Source: an uncultured Erysipelotrichales bacterium
Lineage (GTDB): Bacteria; Bacillota_I; Bacilli_A; Erysipelotrichales; Coprobacillaceae
DNA length: 38,742 nt
Direction: 5' to 3'
NCBI GenBank assembly: GCA_910586805.1
Contig: CAJUJC010000003.1
Span: forward strand, 1 to 38,742
The notes under the pieces were generated by a model. It had not been told where the DNA came from. It was given only the letters and a program-made list of their open reading frames with translations, and searched no databases. A program made the translations under genes and the position numbers. Numbering within the stretch: the stretch's first letter is position 1; every line of letters begins with the position of its first letter. Shown one piece after another: positions 22,901 through 29,113 of the stretch.

Positions 22901-25659
22901 TTTGCCAAGACATGACCATTCTTATCAGTGATATTTTGAATCTTTCCACTATCATCATAAACATATTTTTCACTATACCCAGCAGCATCTGTAAACTTAA
23001 TCAATTGTCTATCATCGTTATATTCATAAGAAACAAATGTGTTATTTGGAAGATTGATTTTGCTAACGAGATGATAATCATTGTATTCGAAAGTGATTGT
23101 TTTATTACCTAATGATACACTCTTAATCACACCATAATTATCAAAGTTGATTCGTGATTCAAAACCAGTCTTTGTTACAATATGTGTCAATGTTCCATAT
23201 TCATCAAATTTATAAGTTAATTCTGTTCTCTTATCATAAATAGAAACATAATCACCTTCGACTTTGACATCAATCTTATAAATGATTTTTGGACTATATT
23301 TTCCATCAACTTTATTAATCTTTAAGATTTTTCCATCACCTCTAAAGAATAACATGTTATCGTCTTTATCATAGGCAATATATTGTTCAAAGTTTGATGA
23401 GAAATTTGTACCAAATATTGAGGCGTTATCTTCACCATATGAGTTATAAACACGTGTTAAAGCTAATTCATCAAAATCATTTAATGTAAAATCATTTGTT
23501 TCATGATAAAAGTTCCCAATACTTGTTGATACTGGATCAGCTACAGAACAACTACCATAACATGATGGCCCTCTATAAACATATTTAGATTCAAATGAAG
23601 ATAATTTGATTGGTGGTCTATAAACATCTTTTGGAACTTTCGGATTATTCTTTGCAAATCTTAAGAAAAGCACATCGCCCTCTTTGATCTTGTTTGTTGA
23701 AGTGTTGTTATCTTTTTTGATATCTTCAATTTTTAATCCATAATGACTTGCAATAGATTTTAAACTATCACCTAATTTAACTTTATAGATGATAAATCCG
23801 TCTGTGATAAGTTCTTTATCAGATTCTTTACCATCATTGATAACTTTCATTCTGTATTCATAGAAAGTATCATATTTAGGAATATCTCCAATTCTTAAAT
23901 AATTTGTAGTATAGTTCACTTCTCCTTTTTCATATTTTTGAACACCATCTATTGGATCAGTTACATAGATAGGATCAACGAAATATGGAGAGGATTTTTC
24001 TTTCGCATTTTGTGTTTTGACTTTTTCAAAATCTGTATCATTAATTTTTGCATATAGATCAAAACGAATATCACTGTTTGGTTTAGAAATACCATCCATA
24101 CTGATGGCTTCAAAATATTGACCATCTTTTGCATAAACTCTTAATTCATTATCAAATTGATTGATATCTAAATTTGGATCAATATCAAAATCATCACAAT
24201 GATAAATTTCTACTTTTGGCAAGTTCCCTGTAGATTCAGAGTTGAAAACATTACATTTCCATTTTGATGATTCATCAGTAACTTGAAGAATCAATGTTTT
24301 CTTCTTACCATTTTTTAAATCTTGCACATGTTTTGTAATATCAAATTCTTTCCATCCTTTTGGCTTACTGAATTTCTTATGAGAAATCAATGTCTTTTGA
24401 TTGCTTGCAGGTTGGTTATTCCAATTAACTCGACTAGGATCAATATAATCACTGTTATAAACATTAATATCATTTAATTCATTGGCTTCAGCTAAATCTT
24501 GTTCCTTATAAAGTTTCAAAACTGCATTTTCAATTCTTTGATTTTCACCAATATTTGGCATTGCAAAATATATAAATGTTCTTGCAATCTTGATATTACT
24601 ATCTTGTCCACCATAGTAATTATCATCATATCCTACAAATAAATCAGAATATTGACTTGTGACTTCTGGTCTACCTGAACGAATGTATGATGATTCTAAA
24701 TCAATGACTTCTGCATTCTCAACTTCCACATTAGCTTTAGCTATCACTGGATATACTCTTGATTCTTCATTTAACCATGATTGTGGAAATGTCATAGTCA
24801 CTGAGATTTTATTATCTTCTGTTTCTTTGTAATCATATTTTATTTCTTGATTTCTATTTCCATCTTTATCAATCAAATAAGGAGCATTGATTTGATAAAC
24901 TGTTTTGTTATCTTTTAAGAATACAATTGAACCATTAGCATTCTTTTGCACTTGATAACCTTGTTTATCTACTTCAAATGTATAACTATCATTTTCAAGT
25001 TTTCCATTGATATAAATATATTGAGAAATCGTATTAGAATTCACCCTATATTCCAAATCAAGATTTTTAAAAACTTCAGAATATAAAATGACATTCTCTT
25101 TAATAGCAAAATTCTTTAATTGACCTGATGGCATTAAAGATATCTCGTTTTTATCTGAATCTTTCAACCTCACGACTCCATTTTGAACAGAGAAATCATA
25201 AAGCCCATCTATATTTTCATATGAGGGACTACTTCTAAATAAAGATGATTCTTTTTCAATCGTATTATCAATTTCTACATATTTCCCTTTTTCTTTTTTA
25301 TGAATTTGGTCAAAATAAAAGTCTGTAACATATTCACCATCACGTAATTGATAAGTTTTACTATTTTCTGTTCTTAGACTTGTTATTTCTTTATCATTTT
25401 TTCTTGAATTATCTTCACTCACAACAACTGGTTCTTTTGTAATAACCTCTTTATTTCCATTTTCGATAAGTGTTGTTGCTTTTTCTTTTGTCTCCTCATT
25501 GATATCTTTATCATAAAGATCACCATGAGTATCTTGAGTTGTTATTTTCTCATTTTCTTTTGCATAAGCATCAGCAAAAACTTCACCAGTTCCAACGACC
25601 ATTGATGCTACAATCAAAGATAAAACAATCTTTTTCAATTCCTTTCCCAACTTCAACAT
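16927..25659 (-). CDS. Giant secreted WapA-like RHS/YD-repeat polymorphic toxin
   Basis: 2910 aa. A signal peptide (IVLSLIVASMVVGTGEVFA, cleavage near 29) is followed by an acidic linker, a DNRLRE-type wall region (about 320-470; VKLKYKEQD-like strands, NWNNQPASNQKT), a LysM domain (about 622-668; YKVKLGDSLKSIASHYGLKI), a DUF6531-like start of the RHS shell (about 705-780; DPVSTSIGNFYHETNDFTLN), dozens of YD repeats (NEYDxxGxxxKxTD form, about 780-2350) and the RHS core YLRARYYNPRIGQFVQIDSY (about 2540) ending in DPNG. After the core come a hydrophobic stretch (about 2593-2625), a lysine-rich linker and a ~180-residue variable tip (YAAKSTISLNGFTVSSTF ... GVGVRYGYTKNTSLGT) that is not recognised. 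The tip should be the toxic domain released after autoproteolysis inside the RHS shell. AAGGAGG lies 9 bases before the ATG. It follows agrB/agrD and a membrane-anchored ORF in the same direction, so it is probably under quorum control. Confidence 0.92.
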   Translation of the reverse strand: MLKLGKELKKIVLSLIVASMVVGTGEVFADAYAKENEKITTQDTHGDLYDKDINEETKEKATTLIENGNKEVITKEPVVVSEDNSRKNDKEITSLRTENSKTYQLRDGEYVTDFYFDQIHKKEKGKYVEIDNTIEKESSLFRSSPSYENIDGLYDFSVQNGVVRLKDSDKNEISLMPSGQLKNFAIKENVILYSEVFKNLDLEYRVNSNTISQYIYINGKLENDSYTFEVDKQGYQVQKNANGSIVFLKDNKTVYQINAPYLIDKDGNRNQEIKYDYKETEDNKISVTMTFPQSWLNEESRVYPVIAKANVEVENAEVIDLESSYIRSGRPEVTSQYSDLFVGYDDNYYGGQDSNIKIARTFIYFAMPNIGENQRIENAVLKLYKEQDLAEANELNDINVYNSDYIDPSRVNWNNQPASNQKTLISHKKFSKPKGWKEFDITKHVQDLKNGKKKTLILQVTDESSKWKCNVFNSESTGNLPKVEIYHCDDFDIDPNLDINQFDNELRVYAKDGQYFEAISMDGISKPNSDIRFDLYAKINDTDFEKVKTQNAKEKSSPYFVDPIYVTDPIDGVQKYEKGEVNYTTNYLRIGDIPKYDTFYEYRMKVINDGKESDKELITDGFIIYKVKLGDSLKSIASHYGLKIEDIKKDNNTSTNKIKEGDVLFLRFAKNNPKVPKDVYRPPIKLSSFESKYVYRGPSCYGSCSVADPVSTSIGNFYHETNDFTLNDFDELALTRVYNSYGEDNASIFGTNFSSNFEQYIAYDKDDNMLFFRGDGKILKINKVDGKYSPKIIYKIDVKVEGDYVSIYDKRTELTYKFDEYGTLTHIVTKTGFESRINFDNYGVIKSVSLGNKTITFEYNDYHLVSKINLPNNTFVSYEYNDDRQLIKFTDAAGYSEKYVYDDSGKIQNITDKNGHVLAKNTYDKNGTVLSQVDANGNKVEFGYDGNTTSVTYDGKETEKYVLDNDFKVTKITRADGSSKSYKYNNDGYMTGETDEKGRQTKYEYDGQGNLLTQTNHDGTTLKYTYDERGNVTSKTSPDGKKETYKFDSNNNVIYKDTDDVVGTTYEYNDKNLVVKETNALGVWKKFEYEGNLIKKITHSNGLVESFTYDSMGNVLTESDSNGRKTTYVYDNLNRITKKTDSYGQSESFKYDGNGNIIEYIDKLGGKTISTYDNNNNLIATQKGTLKTSKTYDNHNRVLTETDEQGLTVKHVYDAKGNEIKETDAYGNTTVNEYDVVGHLVKTTDGKGNVTVNEYDGDNLVKSTDSRGNVTRYEYDKLNRVIKIVLPNGKTQTTEYDERGNIIKTVNERGLVNKKEYDHYDRVTKETTEKGVVIVNEYDAYDNLIKKTEDKKVTEYKYDVYGNNTQEKNTYGHVKKNEYDKLDRLIKETDELGYVTEHKFDGCDHEIETVDANGHVEKKIYDANSFLVGEVDKLGNKTTYKYNALGLQTETIDANGHVTEFEYDKYGNVLKTYIDDTLVESNTYDQFGRNVKKDTIKEVVSTKYDSFDQVIETKNETTGLVTTNEYDNFGNVLKTFDNGDKKTINEYDDFNQLIKTKDEYGRTLTTEYDQYGQVVKEINATQEVTTKEYDKYGNVLKTINHLGSKTTSTYDLLNRKLTDTTDDKKTLTYTYDAKGQLISTHDSVTDKTDKTKYDGIGQVVETTDKLGQVTKSEYDAKGQTIKTIDALGNATTYKYDLYGNVIKTTNALGHSKQAQYNALGQLVKEVDERGFSQTYKYNDKFQNIEIVDKLGKSARFEYNDQGYVKKATNQNGYVTTYEYDLYGQTVKKTDPNGNITTTEYDVLGNVVKMQEPKKITINEYDGLGRLTSTKVDDKIQVSNTYNDLNQVVKKENALGYETTYEYDIYGNVTKETFEGRTTENVYNLNNQLIKKTENGQKITDYTYDVLGRELKQTQNGVVRLKQEYDAVGNVTEKTEKGLTVQYSYNALGQVVEHKYPSLEDDKYKTIISVKYDESGNPVEYKDIYDNVLKRTYDANNNVISETNTNGHTTKYEYDSLGNMTKTQNPLERVVKYEYDGNNNMTKRIFNELEATYEYDEADNLIKEVSEYGLKETYTYDNENHMTSLTKNDGTKIKYSYDALGRQLSEGTREFEYDPYDNITKATYNKKTIEYTYDDFDHMTKVDDANDNVVEYKWDIFGRKTELKYQDNTIHYSYNQFDKIDKVQKNGQDYATYTYDERGNTSTFVRNGLTTQYDYDELNRRVGYTNTKDDKVLSTYNYKYDGENNILSETINGITNKYTYNESEELKKSSKNIHNKIVNTEYKYDIYGNKVESSDNGTSKVYRYNDKNQLTSIKSQDGLTDIYYNKNGNISQIMYAGGYKESYDYDEFDQLTRLKSNRDRTWNYEYDAEGDRIYEEKIIHNRFGIDYEFETAEWFDYLETLPFEEVQRLLEEKDSKESFDAMRYQLNYRKANGTCVSNLTKYPNKEDCEYITYTLDKSVEDALILSDGENFNIYGEERISSESEEERLTYISGLNQSVFSTVSRNLTKEDAKDEMLQVSYDDAGNTVDITQGFAYNGEKLDESENIYLRARYYNPRIGQFVQIDSYRGEQNNSATQQRYTYCANNQYKYVDPNGNALLLGILAFIGITTVVSGTIIGVVGGATYLFNKGINKKKKENKKSGRKYDEIVKETEDKVIPDKSKHSDQKGKTDKDKGKDIKKKKGISSNSSVKKDEPQVCSNEQVNNDTIDNLCDTLEKAYYKKYSDRGVRKAIKKTIDQLRNEGKKKQDYNYVKEKCKQYEFSMPLDPYTSSKGVIYAAKSTISLNGFTVSSTFISDVKGNSFTLNVTEIFPSAGIKVALIQVKVPGITIDKNVKNINLGFELKFVEISTSKMISSFTQLEIGAYIGVGVRYGYTKNTSLGTINLYWSNGAVLGGFIKISNNYLKMATSILGG

Positions 25660-26133
25660 CTAGATCGCCTCCTTATCTCCATAATTTTCATAATAATAGT
25701 CATGATATGCATCATAAGCCTTTTGAAGATTATTCACATCATTTTCACTTAACATGCTTATCCAAGCTTTTGTAGAGAATGAACGTAATTGTTTTTCAAT
25801 ATTTTGTTGCAATTCCATCATCTTCTTTGTATAAGCATCCTGACTATTTCTATGCTTATCAATTTGCTTATTTAATAATTCTTGAAACTCTTGCACTTCT
25901 TTAAACCAATCATCATCACAGAAGTTAGAACCATTGATAATTTTCAACAAAATAAACATATTCGATACAGGTGTCTTTTCTTTATCAAAATCACCTGTTC
26001 CTTCATAATAACCATTATCTTCAATAACATGATCTGGAGTAGAAACAGCTGTGTATACCAATGCACTAACAGCCATTACCGAACAACAAACCATGATTGC
26101 GATAATAATTGTTTTGGTTTTCCACTTTTTCAT
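25660..26133 (-). CDS. Membrane-anchored helical protein upstream of the RHS toxin
   Basis: 157 aa from the preferred ATG at 26131-26133, which has AAGGAGAA 7 bases upstream; the frame is open 8 codons further. One N-terminal membrane segment (TIIIAIMVCCSVMAVSALVY) is followed by a polar region and an extracellular helical domain (about 75-155; QEFQELLNKQIDKHRNSQDA, MMELQQNIEKQLRSF). It could be a signal-anchored or lipoprotein-like partner. Its TAG touches the RHS ATG, so it is coupled to the toxin gene and may help its export, anchoring or folding. No family recognised; size and helix content recall small toxin-associated proteins of Gram-positive secretion loci. Confidence 0.6.
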   Translation of the reverse strand: MKKWKTKTIIIAIMVCCSVMAVSALVYTAVSTPDHVIEDNGYYEGTGDFDKEKTPVSNMFILLKIINGSNFCDDDWFKEVQEFQELLNKQIDKHRNSQDAYTKKMMELQQNIEKQLRSFSTKAWISMLSENDVNNLQKAYDAYHDYYYENYGDKEAI

Positions 26134-26162
26134 AGTCTTCTCCTTATTCACCACCAAATAAA

Positions 26163-26189
26163 GCCTTCATATCATGTTTGATAGAAGGC
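26163..26189 (-). terminator. Hairpin between agrD and the toxin genes (weak terminator)
   Basis: Minus strand GCCTTC-TATCA-aaca-TGATA-t-GAAGGC followed by TTTATTT. The stem is strong and the T tract interrupted, so it probably reduces rather than blocks read-through from agrB/agrD into the RHS genes, or protects the 3' end of an agrBD transcript. Confidence 0.5.
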
Positions 26190-26200
26190 ATGAGATATTA

Positions 26201-26305
26201 TTATTTATTTTTTTCATTTTTACTTGGTTTTTCTGGCTTAAAAAATTCCCAAGGAGAGCAATTATCAAGGTTCTTAATTGCAATTTTTTTAATCATTTCT
26301 AACAT
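26201..26305 (-). CDS. agrD: AgrD-type autoinducing peptide precursor, nested in frame at the end of agrB
   Basis: 34 aa starting at an ATG (26303-26305) with AAGGAGGT 6 bases upstream, a perfect ribosome site read in the agrB frame as EGGKS. Layout is that of AgrD: an amphipathic leader (MLEMIKKIAIKNLD), a cysteine core (NCSPWEFF) and a charged tail (KPEKPSKNEKNK) comparable to the xxPEEPK tails of clostridial AgrD. The Cys at 16 should form the thiolactone; the ring end (E, F or F) cannot be decided, but a six-residue CSPWEF ring best matches the tail alignment. It is probably translated separately, with some AgrB-AgrD fusion also possible. Confidence 0.7.
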   Translation of the reverse strand: MLEMIKKIAIKNLDNCSPWEFFKPEKPSKNEKNK

Positions 26306-26860
26306 ACTTTTACCTCCTTCCCATAAATTCGCTAATCCAGTTATATAAAACGGATAGGTAATAATATATGTGTATCTGTTATCTGTTTCTTGCATCATAC
26401 AAAGTAACATTCCAATCCCCATTAAACATAAATTGATAAACTTAAATCTATTATATTCATTTTCTTCTATATCCGAATTCTGAGGAACAAACATTATATA
26501 AAATAGTATAATTTGAATCCATAAAATCTGATATATAAAAATACTCATACTAACTTTCAGTAGTAGTATGAATGATAAATGAACTATTATCGTTAGTATC
26601 ATACATCTCAACATAGTTTTTGCATGATATCCACCACCAAATTTTCTTAGTACATGAAATAGCACAAGAAAAAGTATTGTTTCATATAAAACATTAAGTA
26701 CAATACCAACAAATACAATAATAATTAATGCTGTGACATTTGATATTAATAATTCTAATCCATACCTATAAAGTTCAGATTCACTTTCATCAATTTTTTT
26801 CTTATCTACTAAATAGCAGACAATTTTATTAGATAGTTTTCTTAACACACATATCACCAC
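26201..26860 (-). CDS. agrB: AgrB-type peptide-processing membrane protease (frame runs on into agrD)
   Basis: AgrB removes the C-terminal tail of the AgrD precursor and helps form the thiolactone. The catalytic pair is visible in RKFGGGYHAKTMLRCM: the His and the Cys are seven residues apart, as in staphylococcal AgrB (H77/C84). Several membrane helices follow (MILTIIVHLSFILLL, YQILWIQIILFYIMFV, INLCLMGIGMLLCMM, YIITYPFYITGLANL). The AgrB part ends near residue 185; with no stop codon the frame continues through EGGKS into the AgrD sequence, giving a 219-aa reading frame. The first possible start (GTG, 26858-26860) almost coincides with the expected transcription start, so the GTG at 26846-26848, preceded by GTGGTGAT, may be the real one. 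Confidence 0.85.
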   Translation of the reverse strand: MVICVLRKLSNKIVCYLVDKKKIDESESELYRYGLELLISNVTALIIIVFVGIVLNVLYETILFLVLFHVLRKFGGGYHAKTMLRCMILTIIVHLSFILLLKVSMSIFIYQILWIQIILFYIMFVPQNSDIEENEYNRFKFINLCLMGIGMLLCMMQETDNRYTYIITYPFYITGLANLWEGGKSMLEMIKKIAIKNLDNCSPWEFFKPEKPSKNEKNK

Positions 26861-26865
26861 TGTCT

Positions 26866-26931
26866 ATTATATTTGTTTTTAAATTAACATTTTTTGCTTT
26901 GTACACGAACACATCAAAATTTGTACATGAA
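26866..26931 (-). promoter_or_regulatory. agrB promoter with LytTR-type direct-repeat operator
   Basis: TTCATGTACAAA (26920-26931) and TTCGTGTACAAA (26898-26909) are direct repeats 22 bp apart, on one face of the helix. Exactly 25 bp after the second 13-bp repeat unit is TATAAT (26866-26871); no good -35 box is present, so an activator is expected. The same repeat, period and distance occur before the permease operon (31153-31218). AgrA, the LytTR regulator at 32585-33289, is the obvious binder. The rest of the 26861-27080 gap holds nothing else I can name. Confidence 0.7.
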
Positions 26932-27080
26932 TTAACAAATAAGGACATTTTTTACATATAATTTGCTATTTTATATTTTTACAAATGATATACATTGTTA
27001 ATATAAGAATTAATTAGAAATATTTTCATTATATCTTGCATAGATATTCTTTATATCTATCCTTAATCTTATTAAATAGT

Positions 27081-27737
27081 TTACATTTTCCTTGTTCCCT
27101 CTATGAACAATCCTATTAATAAAAACAACAACGAAATTAACAAAATTTTTAAATAAACATAATTAATATTACTAATATAAATAATTGATTCTTCAAAAAG
27201 AAATATATTAAATATGGATGCACTATTATCAAAAAAAGAAAAAAATAAAATATAGAAAATCACTCCACCTTCTGAGATAATCAAATTATTTGTTATTGTC
27301 GAAATCACATAAAAAAAACTGATTAAAAATATTTCTTGTAAAAACACAAGAAAAAAATATTTAATAATGCCAGGTATATATAAATATAAAATCAAATAAA
27401 ATGGTATCATTACAAAATTGAATAATAGAAAAGCCCATAAATAATGTCTTAATCTTTTAGACTTATCCATAGATAAAATTATTTCATAATATCTTTTATC
27501 TATATATTCCCTATTAAAAAATACTGTAATAATAATAAACACAACGTAAATATATCTTTCCATACATGAAAAACACAATATTTCTGAAAATATATTATCA
27601 GTTACATCTTTGATAGAATTTTGAATAATTAACGGTAAAAAAACCAAATATAAAAGTATTAAACAACTGATTAAAAATTTTTTATTTTTCCCTATTTTAT
27701 ATAAATACAAGGTAATATCAGACTTTATGTCATCCAT
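27081..27737 (-). CDS. Multi-pass membrane protein, possible ABC-2-like permease or immunity protein
   Basis: 218 aa with about six membrane helices (FLISCLILLYLVFLPLIIQN, IYVVFIIITVFFNREYI, LWAFLLFNFVMIPFYLILYL, FFLVFLQEIFLISFFYVIST, VIFYILFFSFF, LKILLISLLFLLIGLF). The FFNREYIDKRYYEIILSMDK segment resembles the cytoplasmic loop of ABC-2 permeases. It is last in the run permease-ATPase-secreted peptide-this gene, with a good ribosome site (AAGGAGG). It may be a second permease for the ATPase at 28252-29112 or an immunity protein for the secreted peptide. A hairpin lies between it and the peptide gene, so it is probably expressed at a lower level. Confidence 0.6.
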   Translation of the reverse strand: MDDIKSDITLYLYKIGKNKKFLISCLILLYLVFLPLIIQNSIKDVTDNIFSEILCFSCMERYIYVVFIIITVFFNREYIDKRYYEIILSMDKSKRLRHYLWAFLLFNFVMIPFYLILYLYIPGIIKYFFLVFLQEIFLISFFYVISTITNNLIISEGGVIFYILFFSFFDNSASIFNIFLFEESIIYISNINYVYLKILLISLLFLLIGLFIEGTRKM

Positions 27738-27771
27738 ATTTTCTTTCCTCCTTATTAAAAAAACTACAATA

Positions 27772-27798
27772 AAGAGTACTCTTTTTTAGAATACTCTT
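27772..27798 (-). terminator. Hairpin after the secreted-peptide gene (attenuator-like)
   Basis: Minus strand AAGAGTATT and AGTACTCTT (9 pairs, one G-T) around an AT loop, then TTATTG. The T tract is poor, so partial termination or RNA 3'-end protection is more likely than a full stop; the next gene starts only 35 bp further. Confidence 0.45.
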
Positions 27799-27826
27799 AT
27801 AAATTCTATGCAATATTTTAAATTTT

Positions 27827-28216
27827 TTATTTTTTTGTAACTGTTACTTCTCCATATGAATGAGCTTTTGCATACCCATTATGTAAGTATACAGAAAATG
27901 ATGATGTTTTACTTTGTGTTACTGTCCTTGTACCAGTTTTTCCAATATCTAATTTCATCTCTGCTTCTGTAGTAAATGGCCAAAGAGGGCCTTTCCATGC
28001 TGCTTGACATGCAACAGAAACACTATGTTTAGTATCAGAATAATTATTCCTTGCATAGTATTTGGCAGCCATTCCATATCCAGTAACATCACTACTTTTT
28101 TGATAAGAACCTATATGTAGTGTTGCACTTTCTGTAGTCCTACCCTCTGCAAAAACATTACCTATACTCAAAATACACATACTTATAGCAAATGCTAGTG
28201 GTAATTTTCTTTTCAT
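27827..28216 (-). CDS. Secreted bacteriocin-like peptide (lactococcin 972-like in layout)
   Basis: 129 aa with a clear signal peptide (KRKLPLAFAISMCILSIGNV, cleavage after VFA at 23), leaving a ~106-residue polar mature protein with one Cys. It is rich in aromatic, Ser/Thr and Gly residues and likely all beta: SDVTGYGMAAKYYARNNYSD, TKHSVSVACQAAWKG, KTGTRTVTQSKTSSFSVYLH, YAKAHSYGEVTV. The Gly-Tyr and YY-N-Y-x-x-x-KHS pattern, and the neighbouring ABC transporter with a large membrane protein, recall the lactococcin 972 family, where the transporter gives immunity. Similarity is by layout; homology is not proven. AAAGGAGG lies 7 bases before the ATG. The operon promoter carries the predicted AgrA operator. 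Confidence 0.6.
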   Translation of the reverse strand: MKRKLPLAFAISMCILSIGNVFAEGRTTESATLHIGSYQKSSDVTGYGMAAKYYARNNYSDTKHSVSVACQAAWKGPLWPFTTEAEMKLDIGKTGTRTVTQSKTSSFSVYLHNGYAKAHSYGEVTVTKK

Positions 28217-28251
28217 ATTTTTCCTCCTTTTGTATCATTTATATTACTATG

Positions 28252-29112
28252 TTACTGCATAGAATCTATCCTTTTATATTTTGAAATAAACAAATATGCA
28301 TCATCTACTGTAACTGTTGATTCTTGTAAAAAACTATAGTTCAATCTACTATTAGAAATTATTTTGTAACCATTATCAATTCTTATTTTGATAATCTCTT
28401 CTTTTACAAATTGTAATTTATCTGAATCAACATTATATACAAAAATATTTGTAGGATTAATAAACTCTAAAGTTGTTCCTTCATATAATACTCTTCCATC
28501 CCTAAGAACAATCACATCAGAACATAAGTTAGATATATCCTCAATAATATGAGTTGATAAAATAATCGGACAAATTATTTCAATTTTTTTCATTAATTCT
28601 TTAAATCTAATTCTTTCATACGGATCCAAACCCACCGTTGGCTCATCTAAAATTACAATATCTGGTTTTCCTAAAAATGATTGAGCAATACCTAATCTTC
28701 TTTTCATTCCTCCAGATAGTTCAGAACAACGTTTTTTTCTTTCTTTTGTTAAATTTGTTAATTCCAACACTTTATTTATTTCCACATCTCTATCAACTTT
28801 ATTTATTTTTTTTAATATTGAAAAATACTCTAATTGCTCCTCTACAGAATTATCCTCAAAAGCATCAAAAGATTGAGGTAAATATCCTATACTTATATTT
28901 TTGAGATTGATAAGTTTATCTTCATTTTTTTTATAAATGATAGTTCCATTAGTTGGATTAACTAAATCAAGTAATATTCTAATTAATGTTGTTTTTCCAC
29001 TTCCATTTGGTCCCATTAAACCATAAACTTTATTCTCAAATTTTAAGTTTATGTCACTTAAGACAACTTTATTTCTATATTTTTTCGTTAAATTTTGAAC
29101 CTCTATTTTCAT
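28252..29112 (-). CDS. ABC transporter ATP-binding protein
   Basis: 286 aa. Walker A GPNGSGKTT (about 35-43), Q-loop GYLPQSF (about 78), signature ELSGGMKRRLGIAQSF (about 132), Walker B DIVILDEPTVGLDP (about 152) and the switch His in ILSTHIIED (about 186) are all intact. The last ~80 residues are the extension of drug- and bacteriocin-resistance type (CcmA/NatA-like) ATPases. It begins one base after the permease stop (29114), so the pair forms one transporter, with the peptide gene 35 bp downstream. Export of, or self-protection against, that peptide is the likely role. Confidence 0.9.
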   Translation of the reverse strand: MKIEVQNLTKKYRNKVVLSDINLKFENKVYGLMGPNGSGKTTLIRILLDLVNPTNGTIIYKKNEDKLINLKNISIGYLPQSFDAFEDNSVEEQLEYFSILKKINKVDRDVEINKVLELTNLTKERKKRCSELSGGMKRRLGIAQSFLGKPDIVILDEPTVGLDPYERIRFKELMKKIEIICPIILSTHIIEDISNLCSDVIVLRDGRVLYEGTTLEFINPTNIFVYNVDSDKLQFVKEEIIKIRIDNGYKIISNSRLNYSFLQESTVTVDDAYLFISKYKRIDSMQ

Positions 29113-29113
29113 C

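Noticed and set aside
18500..23300. Regularly spaced near-repeats that could suggest a CRISPR array or satellite DNA
   Set aside because: The repeats are codons for YD motifs inside one intact 2910-codon frame; units vary in length and sequence and have no spacer structure.
17138..25775. Many plus-strand open frames of 60-113 codons opposite the RHS gene
   Set aside because: They arise from the biased, repetitive YD-repeat coding of the minus strand; they lack ribosome sites and have tyrosine/isoleucine/leucine-rich translations with no family character.
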